DNA of 64,000 bases from Callipepla californica brunnescens (lineage: Eukaryota; Chordata; Aves; Galliformes; Odontophoridae): contig JALIRH010000002.1 of assembly GCA_023055505.1 (NCBI GenBank), positions 1,984,001 to 2,048,000 of the forward strand. The letters are read 5' to 3'. The notes below the pieces were generated by a model that was given only the letters and a program-made list of their open reading frames with translations, ran no database searches and was not told the origin of the DNA. Each line of letters starts with the position of its first letter. Position 1 is the first letter of the stretch. Below, one piece after another: positions 13,819 to 25,987 of the stretch. Position numbers and translations under genes: made by a program.

Positions 13819-15308
13819 ACTCTATCAAATATGAAACTATCACACCATTAGCTTCAAGATAAAATAGTATCAGTACAACATTTGTTGTCAGAACAAAGCA
13901 AAGCAGACTGATATTTGTTTGTTTGCCTGTTATCAGAACATATCAGCATCCCTGCTTATCTTGCAACAAACCTATTAGCTAGGAAAAACACGAGATTTAG
14001 GTTCTGTTTTGCTCTACTGTAGACAGAAATAGGCTATGTTTTTATCACTGCAATCTGCTAAGCCTTAAATGCCCAATTAACACCTGGTGTTACTTTGGGG
14101 GTAAGTAACATCTTAAAAGTGCATCTATATATATAGTTATATTTGTACAAAAGTATGTGGTTGTGGTTGGGTATACAAGAATAAAAGTGTATGTATGGCT
14201 GTATGAGTACTCATATGTATGTGCATATATGAAGCCACATGCTTTTAATAACTGCTGTCTTTAAGTATGATTTAGGATATAGATTAATTAGAAGTTCAAA
14301 ACCTTGGTTAATAAGAAATTTTTACATTTTCTTTGCTACTTCCTTGTGTGCTTCAAATTCCCAAATATGAAGTGAGGATACCTCTATCAAAACAAATATT
14401 CATGAGATTCTCACATTTCCACGTCTAAATGTCTTTGAAAGGTCAAAGTATCTATTCCTATCATTTATAGTATCCCATTTTCCTGAGACAGCAGTCCAGT
14501 TCTGACCTTCAGTATGGACTTGGAACTGATAAAGTTCTCATGAAAGAAAATATCTGCCCTAAACAGTCTATGATATCTATAAAGGGATACTGAGGGATAT
14601 AGAATATGAGGAGGATAATGACAGCAATGCGTATTTGCAGGTTATCTGATTTAAATACACAATTGTGAAGCGCCAGAGAAAGGTGGAAAAAGGATGCTAA
14701 CAAAATATTCACAGTAATGTGTTGTAGCACCTGCGTGCTGCTTATCACACCTTTTGGGAAGTATCTCAAAAAATAAGACCTATTACTAAGACAAGCTGCC
14801 AAGACAACTCTTTAAACATGGTTAGATGGCTAAGGAAAGAGGAGTTTTCCAGGGTATCAGCTTGTCAAACCAACTCGTGTTCAGCGAAGTTGCTCTGAGG
14901 GTGACAGAGAAGGTGACTTGAAGATCTTGTGACCGGTTCATTCAAGAACATCATTAAAGTAAGGAGTAACCATATGATGTGTGTTGTCCATTAGGGTGGA
15001 CAAAGGGAATTGAGCTGCATTAAATGTGTTGGAACCTTTTCTGTTCTTACCAGTCCTACAGGAGTTGTTCCTGCCTCTGCTTCAAATATTCAGTCATTCT
15101 GGCTTCCTACATGCTATCCTTGCCCTCTTGAATACACAGAAATTTGCTGAAACATTCGCACTAAGGAGGGTACAGTAGGATAAACATATTATGGGGGTCA
15201 GAACATAATGAATAATGTTCCTGTCTGGCTGACCTGAGGAACTCTGTTCATCCCCGTTGAGATCCTCTCTGCTAAAGGCTCACCTCTTCCCTACGAGATC
15301 AAGGCATA

Positions 15309-15605
15309 TCATAGGATCATAGACTATTTTGGGATGGAAGGGACAAAGAAAGATCGTGGAGCCCAACTCCTGGCTCGTCACAGGACCACCTAAAATCCAA
15401 ATCCTATGTCTGAGAGATCATTGAATTCTAGTAGTTTGTGGCTGTGCCCACTTGCCCTCTGGTGCAGCATCTTTTCCTGACACCCACCTGACCCTCTTCA
15501 GACACAATTCCTTCCTGTTCCCTCTGGCCCTGGACCTGTCACCAGAGAGCAGAGCTCTGTGCTGCCCCTGTAGGCCACCATGAGGTCTCCCCAACATCTT
15601 GCTTT
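15309..15605 (-). mobile_element. CR1 3' fragment
   Basis: The reversed tail ATCATAGGATCATAGACTAT is followed by GAAGGGACAAAGAAAGATCG and a CCTGACCCTCTTCAGACAC region. It has the same type of 3' end as the copy at 45076 (ATCCAAATCCTATGTCTGAGAG). Confidence 0.88.
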
Positions 15606-16307
15606 TCACAGCCTCATTGTTTGGCTTTTGGTTGACAGGAGGAATGTTTATGCCACATTTCTTGATTCCACTGTCCCTGAGAAGATGTGGGATTAGCATG
15701 CTGAATCTACACACAACTGTTTTAGTTCTTTAGTGTAGTGCTACACCTCCCAGAAGGACACAAACAACAAAATAGAGAGAAAGAGCGCACAAGTGAACAA
15801 GAGAAAGAGTGTAACGCCACACACTGGCTCTTGTGCTGTCCCAAAGGAGATCTAATTCAGTCTGTAATTGCTGTTCTGTATAGCTTCTGCCCTCAAAACA
15901 ATTTTCTGCTGGTCTGCTGCTGCTTAGGTTGATCGGTTTGATTTATAGAATACCATTCTTTTTCTTCCCAGCCACAGACAAGAGAAAAATATTTATTGAA
16001 AGATTGTTACAGCAAGATTTAGCTTTTGCACATCTAGCATCAGAGAAGCTTGCTGACTTTTTATATAAGCTTTTTCTTAGCCTTTCTTCCCTCTAATTTT
16101 AAGAAGAGAAAGGGATACCATGCATGTATTAGTCCTCTGTACTTTGGATACGTGATTAATGTGTACTGGAGCAAAGAATAAGAGATTCCCCAGTGGTATT
16201 GCAAATATGTGGAGCATCTCACCGTATTTTTGGTGGAACGTATCAGACACTACAAAGTGTTTGGGTTTTGTGGAGTTTTTTTCTTCCTTGTTTTTCCCCT
16301 CGAGAAC

Positions 16308-16478
16308 CATAGAATCATTAAACTTGGAAAAGACCGCAAAGATCATCTAGTCCAACCATCAACCAACACCCACCATGCCCACTAACCATGTCCCACAGTG
16401 CCACTACCTTTGTCTTGAAAACCTCCAGGGACTGTGACTCCACCAGTTCCTTGGGCAGCCTGTTCCAATATCTCAGGA
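16308..16478 (-). mobile_element. CR1 3' fragment
   Basis: ATAGAATCATTAAACTTGGA and GATCATCTAGTCCAACCATC are followed by TTGGGCAGCCTGTTCCAATA. This is the terminal 170 bp. Confidence 0.92.
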
Positions 16479-18338
16479 TAAGAAGTAGTTGGTTGTTTTT
16501 GTTTGTTTTTTTTTAATTTCATTTTGGGGATATTATATTACATATTTCAGAATTTCCTTCACGTTTTTTTATAGCTTCTTCCAAGGTCCTGGGACAGAAT
16601 GACACCTCAGGTGTAGAATTCAGCATCATGTAGCCAGACAATGGTACAGATTGGTAAACCTTTAAAATGTGAATGGATAGTTTGCAAGTACATGTGTATG
16701 CCAGTATGCTAAATAAAATAGACCAGTGACATTCCTGATACTGTTTTTTTAGAATTAGAAGCGCATGTGAGTTATCCTTTGGGCTGACATTGATAAAGGA
16801 TTCTGGAATTTTGTTAAGTAGGACAGAAAAAATATTGATACTATGAGACTTTTTTGCATCCTTTTCCAGAGAACATGTTTCCCCTTTCTGGTTTATTTAG
16901 TGTTGTTTTTGTGGTTGGAATACAGAAGTGTCCTTAGAATATGAGTAATGTCAGGGCTATGTTCTAAGTTTTCAGTATCAATAAATCTTCACCTCATTAG
17001 TCATGAAAGTGGAAGTGAGGGGAGGTTTACTTATTTGCTGTCTTGGTGACTATCTCAGAAATGTTCATTCTATGGGGAAATAGGCTGCTGGGATTTATGA
17101 TAAGGTTGTTCCCATCTTGGGAACAATGTCTGAGTTTTACGACTCAACTTGTCCCCAGATTCATTTTTAAAATGTTGAGATTGTGGTCTTGCTGTAGTAA
17201 AAAATGGAAAATGTAAAGTTTCAGTTTATCTGCAAACTCATATTTCCAAAAGTTACTGCTCAAGAGTTGAATTGAAGAAATTTTCCAAATTCTCAGTACT
17301 TTGTAGTGGCATTATTCACTTACCAAGTGAAATTACTGCAGGTGAAATTACCCATTTATTCCTTCCATTTTAACCTCGTGCTTTAGGAAGCACTAAGAAG
17401 TTACTAAACATTTTTCTCTGTCCAGAATAAGTACTCCATTTGTTTAGAGTTCCAAATTCTTCTGTTTCTTTGGTTATCTCATTTACATTACTTGTTAATT
17501 GGCATTTCTCTACTTTCTTTGATTATCTTTATCACATGACATTTTCATTATAGTCTCACTGTATTAATGACTTGTCTTACAGCATGGGTCACATAACATC
17601 CAATATATCGATATGTGTGATAAACTTCTCCTTTGGAAAAAAAACTAAAATAGATGAATGATATCTGTCTTCCTCTTGCTGACAAATGTAGGCTGTGAAT
17701 TGTTGCCAGCCAGTTGAGGCTGATGCTGATTAGAAAACAAGAAACTCCAACCTAGGTAGCTGGCAGGAAGAGCACGTTATTGAAACAGTGGCTGCTGTTG
17801 TACTCCCAGTTTTGGTGGAGTCAAAGAGATTTATGAAGAGCTTTATTTCACTGCAAATTCTGCATACTGTGTGCAAAATTGGGGAAACCAGTGCAATTTG
17901 ATTTTGTTAACAAACTCCGATGCCTGGAAGATTCAGAGGTACTTCATGATAGAGATAACCTGGCAAGGAGAAGCAGAAACATAGCTGCTAGGTATATGCC
18001 ATTGTAGATGGTCTTTATTTCTAGCTATTTTTCTTTCTTCTATTTTTTCTTTTTTGTTTTGCTTACATATATCCGGTGCTTGGAAACTTCACATTGCCTG
18101 GTTAAATTATTCAACATATTCTTTGCTTCAGGTCAGATTGCTTTGTATTCTGTGGTTTACAACTGCCTCTGTTGTTTTTTCTTACACTGAGTATCCGCGT
18201 ATTTTCCTTCCTACCACCTCAGAATCTGGTTTTAAATAACACATATTTGCTGAACAATAATTTGAAGCATTGATATTTGAATATATTTGAATATACTCTG
18301 CAGCCACAAAGTTCTCCACAACTACTTGAATAAAAATG

Positions 18339-18399
18339 ACAAAAGGTTGGACTAGATGATCTCTAGAGGTCCCTTCCAAGCCATTCAGTTCTCTGATTA
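18339..18399 (+). mobile_element. CR1 3' tail fragment
   Basis: GGTTGGACTAGATGATCTCT, AGAGGTCCCTTCCAAGCCA and a short terminal octamer are visible. Only about 60 bp remains. Confidence 0.88.
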
Positions 18400-19566
18400 C
18401 AGTTCATATACTGTGTGAATTTCTTTTCTCATTCCTCCCCTTCTCATTGTAATATCCTGAGTTGAGCAAGCAGACAGGCCAATTCTATGCAGTTAAAGAA
18501 TCGGAGGAGGACCTTATGCAGGTCCCATCTGATCTTTGCTAGGCCAAGTTGTCTACATAGTTTATTCCAGTGGAAATACTGAGTGGAGGTGTAATTCAAT
18601 ATATTACAATAGCTTCCATCTTACATTACGCACGTACAAATAAAAGGACGGGTTTTAGGCTGTGTTCACTTGAAGTGCTTTAGAACAAGTGGAGCAAAAC
18701 AAAACAGACTGACTGAAGTGTGGAAAGTTTTTTATTCATGTTGTTTGTAACAGAAACCAAAGGCTGATGTCAGTGGCAGTTTAACCAAGAGAGCATTATG
18801 GACTTTTTTTTAGTGTTATGTTTTGTTTGTTTAATATTTCCTTAATCGTCTTTCACTAAACAGTTAAATGAGAGCAGAACAACACATTCAAGTTAATTCT
18901 CATTTCTTAACAGTTTATTAGACTTTCTTCTTTCAAATATTTTTACAAAATCAAAACCATGTAACTCCTCCATCGAAAAAATCACTACAGATTTCTCCGC
19001 ATTCCCTGGCAATGATTTATGACCACTGTGGTCTAGTGTAATCAAAATTACTTAAACATTTTTGCTTTTAAAAAATATTATATAGAATTTACAAGTATGA
19101 ATAATACCATGCATAATTAAAGCTTCATTTTGTTTGACAAGTGAATCAATGAAGTTCATTTTGTGATGCATTACCCAGTCTTTGTTTGCAGGTTTTGGTT
19201 GTGGGTTTTTTGCTCACAATTTTTTAAGTCTTTTTGTTTATCCTACCTCCTCAGTTATTCAGCATTTTGAACATATTCACAAAGATATTCTCAGGCTTTA
19301 TTGAAAATGAGTGTGATTCTATTGCATTTTATGATTAAGTGTTCTGTCATTTGCATTCTTGCAACGATCTTCAGAAGGATGTGTATTCCTTTTGTTTTTC
19401 ATTTCCTAAATTTATCCATAACAATTCTGAATTCTTTAAAAGTGGGATGGAAACAAGCTGACATTTTAGCATGATGCTAGAATTTCAACAGGACCCAAAC
19501 AGACAAGTTAATTACTGTGCAATTAGCCCTGGGAGAAGCAGATTCTTCAGAAACACAATGATTCAG

Positions 19567-19591
19567 AAAAAAAAAAAAAAAAAAAAAAAAA
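19567..19591 (+). repeat. Poly-A run, 25 nt
   Basis: This is an uninterrupted run of A. Avian CR1 elements do not end in poly-A, so it is either a simple homopolymer or the end of an unrecognised retrocopy. Confidence 0.97.
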
Positions 19592-20217
19592 TTGATCTTA
19601 GTTGTTATGTTAGGCATATATTGCTGTTCCTCTTTAGTGCAGATGCAACAATGCTTTCCTGGTTGAGCTTGTGTTTGATTTTGATTTTATAATTCTTGTA
19701 TTATCCAGACAATTGATTCTGTGTGTGAACTAAAGAAGTCTGCTTTGTTATGCTTTTGTATGTGTTGTTTGGATTTTCTTGTATCCATCAACTTGTGAAA
19801 TATTTATAGAATCAATGCTCTCGTGTTTCTCTATTTTGGATTCTCTGTCGTCTACTTGGCAAGTTTTCCTTAAACCCATCTATCTCCTCCTTCCATGAAA
19901 TTCTAAGAAACTTAGTATCTTTGTTCACTCTGTCAGATTTGATTGCCATCTGCCAACAGAAAGTTTAATAAGTCAGGAGTTGGGGATGTGCATGCTAGAG
20001 GGTGGAAGGAAGAGCTGAAAAGACAGGTCAACAGGGAGTGAGAGCTGAAGACAAAGGACACAGAAAAGTATGGATTAATGCCTTCTTCATCTTACTCTTT
20101 ACTGATAACACTGTTCTTCAGGAATCTCTGGGTTCTAAGACTAGAGGGAAGGTCTGGAGCAAGGAAGTTTCTTGGTGATAGAGTATCAGGCCAAGGAGAA
20201 TTTATACCAAATGAATG

Positions 20218-20356
20218 AATCCTTGGAGACATCCAAAGTCAAGCTGAAGGAGGCTCTAGTCAGCCAGACTGAGCCATAGATGTCCCTGTTCATTGTGGGA
20301 GAGTTGGACTATAAGGGTCCCTTTAATCTCAAACAATTACATGATTCTGTGATGAA
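20218..20356 (+). mobile_element. CR1 3' fragment inserted inside an older CR1
   Basis: It runs from ATCCTTGGAGACATCCAAAG to GATTCTGTGATGA, with GTCCCTGTTCATTGTGGGAG in between. Older CR1 coding sequence flanks it on both sides. Confidence 0.82.
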
Positions 20357-20767
20357 CTCCATGAGTCCTGACTGGATGCACCAAAAGGATTGGAGTTTTC
20401 CAGTGTCATTGTGAGGCCATTCTTGACTGTCTTTGAAGAATAGCAGTCAGAGGATTTTTCCCAAGGACTGGAAGAAAGCAGATGTAACTAACTAACCTCA
20501 TAGCTTTTTACCACGAGATGACTGTTGTTATGGGTGAGCTTGAAGCAGTGGATATTGATTGGATATGACTTGACTTCAGGTCTTTTTCAATAGCAGGCGG
20601 TTATGCTGAAATCACAGGACCCTTGATAAGCCGGGGAAATGTTACATGGAAGAAACCTCATGAGATACACAAATTGGAAGTGACAAGTCCTGCCCCTGGG
20701 GAGGAATAACTCAAGGCACCAGTACAGGCTGGGTAGCGGCTGACTGTATAGAAAGCTTGCAGAGAAG

Positions 20768-20911
20768 TTTCTTCCTCAGAGGACTCTCAGATCCAGGCTC
20801 TGAGCAACCTAATCTATTTGTAGATGGCCCTGTTGATTGCAAGGGAGTTGGACTAGGTGACCTTTAAAAGTCCCTTTCAACTCAGATGATTCTATGATTC
20901 TGTGATTTTAT
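20768..20911 (+). mobile_element. Second CR1 3' fragment inserted inside the same older CR1
   Basis: It begins at TTTCTTCCTCAGAGGACTCTC and passes through GTTGGACTAGGTGACCTTTA. It ends ATTCTATGATTCTGTGATTT, after which the older ORF2-like text resumes. Confidence 0.82.
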
Positions 20912-21913
20912 CGTAAGTCTAGATTGGCAGCAAGCTGACATTGGGGCATCAATGCACCATTGTGGCAAAGAAGGCCAGCAGCATTGCAAGAAGCATAGCC
21001 AACTCATCAAAGGAGATACTTCTTCCTCTCTGCTCAGCAATCCAGAGTGCTGGGTCACTGATATACGGGACATGTGGATATACTGTTGTCCAGCCTATGA
21101 ACATCTGTGAAGATGATAGGCAAAAAAAAAAAGTGGACTTGGTCTTGAGCAACCTAGATAATTTCCAGAGATTCCTGCCAGCCTTGGTGTTTCTGTGATT
21201 CTGTAAGCTGTACAGCTAAACAAAATGCATCCTGATTGACTTTTTTTTGTGCTCTGCTAGTGTGGCTTTAATGGTAGTGCGTTTAGCAGTATATGCATTA
21301 TTATGTCTATTATTGCTAGGTTAATCTTTTTATAAAAGTCGGCGTCATAAAAAGTCAACGTATGCTCACATTTGCTCTTGTATATGCTAAGCGTTCAGAT
21401 AATAGGAAAACAAACTTTCTGGATATTGCTGTCTTAGGAAAAATTTGTGTGTTTAATCTATTAACTTTATTTTTGGTATATTTAGAAAGGTATACATTCA
21501 TCCATACATCAGTGATGGATCGATTTCTTGATTGTCTGAAAATAAAGAGATTCAAATTCAGTGATTTTTTTTTTTATCAGATCTCCACCAGTTTACAAAT
21601 AACTTTTTACTAGATGAATTCCATTCTAAAAATGAGCTTGTCCTATCTAAGAAACTGCACTTTAGGATGAGTGGCTTGCACCACATGAAGAGATAGGTTT
21701 GCAGTAGTTGTTTTTATTATTGCTTTTTCCCTCTTAGTATTGTGTAATTCTGAAAAGCAACCATAAAATCATATCATTATACTTGTTTTTTATAGAAAAT
21801 TCAAGTCAACTGGCTTACTTAGATCCTGTAAACCATGGCATTGTTTAAAGAGATTTTTGATTTACCATGGGAGCATGGAGCACTGGCTCTTTTTCTTTTA
21901 ATTCTATGTAGTC

Positions 21914-22000
21914 AGTATTTTTTTCTTATTCTTTTTCTTCTTTTTTTTTCCTATATTTTTCTCTTTTTTTTCTCCTTTTTTTTTCTTTTTTTTTTTTTTC
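21914..22000 (+). repeat. Long T-rich pyrimidine tract upstream of the first SNARE exon
   Basis: This stretch of about 87 nt is almost entirely T and C, with only a few interruptions. It ends about 55 nt before the exon acceptor, while a separate polypyrimidine tract directly precedes the AG. It could bind pyrimidine-tract splicing factors, or it could simply be an expanded microsatellite. Confidence 0.85.
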
Positions 22001-22055
22001 ATTACAAAGATGTCTTTTGGTTACAAAACATATCTTTTGTTTTCTGTCTTTTCAG

Positions 22056-22128
22056 AGTGACATGCTGGATGTGAACCAGATCATTAAAGACCTGGCCTCT
22101 ATGGTACATGAGCAAGGAGACACAATAG
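22056..22128 (+). CDS. TSNARE1: TSNARE1 exon, N-terminal part of the Qa-SNARE motif
   Basis: This internal exon has a TTTTCAG acceptor after a pyrimidine-rich stretch and a G|GTAGGT donor. It is 73 nt long, entered in phase 0 and left in phase 1, and encodes 24 residues beginning SDMLDVNQII and ending EQGDTI. Gln20 is the ionic central-layer glutamine of a Qa-SNARE. Counting back from it, Met16, Leu13, Ile9, Val6 and Met3 fall on the inward heptad positions (layers -1 to -5). The first layers of the motif must lie on an upstream exon. The family acts in endosomal membrane fusion by forming a four-helix SNARE bundle. The NQIIKDLASMV core fits TSNARE1; syntaxin-7 and syntaxin-12 have a Phe in this segment and a different DLxxMI pattern. 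The assignment rests on remembered family patterns, not a search. The frame is intact and introns are present, so this is not a processed pseudogene. Confidence 0.88.
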
Positions 22129-22497
22129 GTAGGTATCACTGTTTAAATATGTGTTTTGTTATGCTCCTACACTATTCCAGTGTGGTGTTGTGTGTTTCCT
22201 CACAAGAAACTGTGATGCTGCAATTAATTCTCCTGTGTTTTGTGAGTGCTGCGCATTTAGTGATGTTTTGATTTTACAAACTGCTCTATGCCTTAGCATA
22301 CATTTGGAGTAGTTAGATATATTTAGCACAAAAAAGATTTTTAGGTCAGATAAATTTGTCCAATTTTGACTACAACAAAGAAGCTGAATAATAAATAGTA
22401 TTAGCTAGAAGGGGATTCAATTTTTTCATTTCTACCTGAAGTTGTAGTTAAAAAACAACAATACCAGTAGTAGTTATTTTCATTGTTGCGGAGTGGC

Positions 22498-22513
22498 AAA
22501 AAAAAAAAAAAAA
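22498..22513 (+). repeat. Poly-A run, 16 nt
   Basis: A homopolymer about 370 bp into the intron after the exon at 22056. Confidence 0.97.
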
Positions 22514-22732
22514 TTGAACAGCTTGCTTCTCCTGAATGGAAATTTCTCTCTACATTACAGATGGTGCCTGACTAGGTCTGTAGTGTGCTACCATTATGAC
22601 ATACACACATACATATTATGAAACTTATGCCCACTAGTTGACCTCTTCTTGGTTAATAGCAGCCAGTGGCGAAGAGCATTGTGGAGGATTCTTGGGAATG
22701 GTGGAGATAAGAGAATCTGCTAGACATTGTAA

Positions 22733-22902
22733 CAGATTACCCAGAGAGACTGTGGGTTCTCCATCCTCAAATGCATTCAAGGTCAGGCTGGACAGGGCTC
22801 TCAGCAACCTGTTCTAGTGGTAGGTGTCCCTGTTCATTGCAGGGGAGTTGGATCAGACAGCCTTGAAGGGTCACTTACGACTCAAATGATTCTACGATTA
22901 CC
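22733..22902 (+). mobile_element. CR1 3' fragment
   Basis: It has TCAAGGTCAGGCTGGACAGG, GTGTCCCTGTTCATTGCAGG and a CTCAAATGATTCTACGATT tail. Confidence 0.92.
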
Positions 22903-24591
22903 TTCAACAACAGATGACCAGTGATCATCACCTTTTTTTTTTTTTGAATAGAGGAATAAAACATGGTGATCTGCTCCTTTGAAACTTCATTTGAGTTTTC
23001 TCTTCGTCACTGATGTGTTCTGATGCAGCTAAGAGCAATCAGATTTTTTTTTCCTGCTTTGTGGATGATAATACTGTGAAGGGCTTCCAAAGAAATTTCC
23101 AGTTCCAAATTTGAGAGATAACAGTCCTGAAGCAGTGACGAGGGAATTAAACATTGAAGAAGCAAGGTTTGGGATGTTACCAACCCTAACTGCTCACTTG
23201 GAGTACTTACCAGAGCTCATGGGAGCTAAATCAAGTCCTAAGGCAGCCATATGTAAATTATAAAAGAAAATCTTCTCTGTTGTTTATTAAGCACTCTGAA
23301 TTGCTTTGCCAAGCTCAAATCTATGCAAGTTTCTATTAGCATCAGATACCTCTTTTCACACTGAAATGAGCTCGCTGCATCCCACTGAGAAACACCACTC
23401 AGGTTCACAGGTGCAGAACAAAATCAAGATAATACATGCCAATTCTTTCTTGCTTTGTTTTGTTTTTTCTTTTTTGGGCAGCTTATTTTTTATACATCTA
23501 CAACTTCAGAGCCTGATTCCTTTCCAGAACGTACATCAGATGTTAATGCCTTGAGGGACATGCGAACATACATCACATAGCTTCAAGATCCTTGTAATCA
23601 ATTTTCTTGAGGCAACGTTTATTATTTTAGGATTTTGCTCATGTGTAGAAGTGGCCTAGTATTAACTAGACTGTGAGAAAATTATATTAAATAGTGTGTT
23701 TTGGTTTTACACCATCGGAAGTGTTATTTCTTCTTCCCATTTCACTACAGCAGGTTTCTTTGTATCTTCCTCAGAAACACTTTTTCACCCTGGCAGCTAT
23801 TCAAGGTAACTTCCCAACCAATCCCACTGTATATCTTTTGACATTCGTATTACACACACGTAAGTGAGATTAAGAGTCAGTTGTTGAAAAAACTCTGCGA
23901 TGAAAACACAGCAGTAATGATGATGAGGGACAGTTCTCTTGACACTTGTTTGACTTTTTTATTGAATTTCTCTTACATGATTGTGAAATGCAAGCTCTGC
24001 TTGTGTTAATTTAAAAGACATGGGAAAACTATGTATCCAGGGAGTCTACGGTGCATCATTCAAAACAACAAAAAAAAAACAACAGCTAAGGCTGTATCGT
24101 GAACCATTTCATTCACCCTGAGCTGGGCAGAATTAATGGGAAGAGTTTGTCTGAGCTATGCATAGCACAGGAAGAGTAACCCGTATTTCTTAGAAAACCT
24201 TTAAAGGAAGTTTTGGTACTTCATAGGCCATTTCCCTAATTAGAACACCCAACGCTCTGGATAGAGCAATTTTTGTCAGGCAGGGAGGAAATGCAGAGTT
24301 GGGACAGAGCATCTGTCCCAATTCAGCTTTCACTGTTTGCATCTTCATCACTTTTCACATAGCTACCAAGCCACAAAGCCAGACCCGTGTTCTGAAAATG
24401 TCTTACATTTAGAATATTTTGTAGTTCTAGAAAAGTCGTATTTCTTTTGATGTTTGAAAATTTTGGAACTGACCTTCTGCCATCTTATCTGTAACCTTCC
24501 CACCCCAATAAAATGGCAAGAGACTGGCCACTTATTTTAAGATTACAGCAGCAGGGCATGGGAATTAGTCCTCTAGTTTTTTGTTCATACA

Positions 24592-24695
24592 TAGAATCAT
24601 AGAATGGAATTGTGGCTTGGGTTGAAAGGGATCTCAAAGGTCATCTAGTTCAAACTCCCTGCCATTGTCAGGACTGCCTACCACTAAATCAGACA
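24592..24695 (-). mobile_element. CR1 3' tail fragment
   Basis: The reversed tail CATAGAATCATAGAATGGAA is followed by GGGATCTCAAAGGTCATCTA and CTCCCTGCCATTGTCAGG. Confidence 0.9.
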
Positions 24696-25987
24696 ATTAG
24701 TGTTTGAAAAGCAAATCTTGTTGTCTGGAAGAAGATCCTACTGCAAGGAAAATACTTTTTCTGACTTTCTTTCATTACTTACTCAGTTTGAGCTCTTTGT
24801 GCTACCAAGGTTTCATATCGCTTTTGAAATCTGTGCAGTACGTGTTTGAAAATAATAAGGTTAAGAAACTTCTTAACATTTTTAGAGTGAATGCTCCCTC
24901 ACTTTGCAGACATTGTTACTTGGTATCATCCAGGCTAGAACCCACAGACCTGCCAAGATAAATATAAACATGGCAGCTGGTGCTTTCCTTTCGTCTAGGA
25001 AGAAATTTGTGATGGGGTCAATATATTCAGTCTTCGAGTAATGCTCGTGTTTGCTGACATAACACATTGTCAGTTATTGCCTGATGATAATAAACCTCCT
25101 TCAAAGAAAGAGTATTTGCATGAGTGCAAACGTGCTACTTATTTGGAAGCTTTTGAATGGCAGGTTTTTGGTCTTTTTTCCCCTTTCTTTCTGTGAAGTC
25201 AGCTCAGTTCTGTTGCCTGTTTCATCGTTATTACTTTTCTGACCTGAAGGCTAATTTAACATGTAGACACTGTCAAGAGTCAGTAGGGCACCTTTGCACA
25301 CACGTTCTCCAGTCTGACTGCCTGAACAGCATGACAAAGAGTCTGTTGTCATATGCATCAAAGCAAGCCAAGGAGGGAAATCATCCAACTGGATCCTTAA
25401 CTAAACTCTCCGGAATTATGTGTCTCTGCTGGGACATCTGCAGAAAATGAACACATCTTGAGAGTGGTCCCTGAATACCTGAATGTAACAGCTCTAATAT
25501 CTGTGTTTAGTTGAATGTGGTCTATGAAGTCTCTCATTTGGTTAAGTTATATAAGCGATCTCTGAGGAGCCTGTTATGTGAATGGGAACACTGATGTTCT
25601 TATTGGTTCCTGATGAATTGAGAAATCTCTCGGCTGTCTTGCTTTCAGCCATTTGTGGCAAAATGAAGTTACACATCAGTGCAGAGCACAAACCATGAAG
25701 GGAGTATATACAGAGAGGAATTGCTGAATCAGTGATTTTTCATGTACTAAACACTTCCAATTTCTTCAGAGAAACCTCCAGTTTCCTCGTGCAACTTATG
25801 TCTATATCCTGTTCTGTTATCAGTCTAATAAAGATTTCTTGTAAAATGCTTAAATTGTCTACAACTTCTACCCTTAATTGCCTTGTGGGCAAGAATTTGA
25901 AGGGCATAGTGGTTTTAGTACCACTACTCTCACTATCCACAAGTCCCTGGATCCGTAGACCACTGAAGAGCCTGTAAATTCATACAG

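Larger units (their letters stand above)
20050..21206 (+). mobile_element. CR1 ORF2-derived element interrupted by two later CR1 insertions
   Basis: This composite reads in CR1 order on the + strand. At 20070-20217 there is RT-upstream sequence (GGGAAGGTCTGGAGCAAGGA). It resumes at 20357 with AACTCCATGAGTCCTGACTGG, which matches the SMGPDG.H region, and GGACTGGAAGAAAGCAGATG. RT palm-downstream sequence (CCTGCCCCTGGGGAGGAATA) follows at 20685-20767. It resumes again at 20912 with GTGGCAAAGAAGGCCAGCAG and ends in a tail near 21206. Two segments with complete CR1 3' tails (20218-20356 and 20768-20911) break it. The frame is heavily disrupted. Confidence 0.85.
1..22055 (+). other. TSNARE1: Presumed TSNARE1 intron upstream of the SNARE exons
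   Basis: There is no convincing exon here. The stretch holds scattered CR1 pieces (listed separately) separated by unique AT-rich sequence. The longest stretches without a recognised repeat are about 2331-4342, 5883-7805, 8005-9393, 9467-11474, 11701-13562, 13818-15308, 16479-18338 and 18400-20049. In these I see only short simple repeats: (TTG)n at 2883-2903, (AAAT)n at 12432-12455, TATG-rich sequence at 14120-14230 and poly-A at 19567-19591. 1290-1480 is more GC-rich than its surroundings but has no ORF I can name. Intron status is inferred because the next exon enters in phase 0 in mid-domain. One weak candidate exon lies at 10568-10617. Confidence 0.6.

Noticed and set aside
15418..15714. 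98-codon minus-strand ORF
   Set aside because: It largely coincides with a CR1 3' fragment and does not carry the ORF2 frame.
21835..22074. 79-codon Phe/Leu-rich ORF overlapping the exon at 22056
   Set aside because: It is a translation of the pyrimidine tract in a different frame from the SNARE coding sequence.
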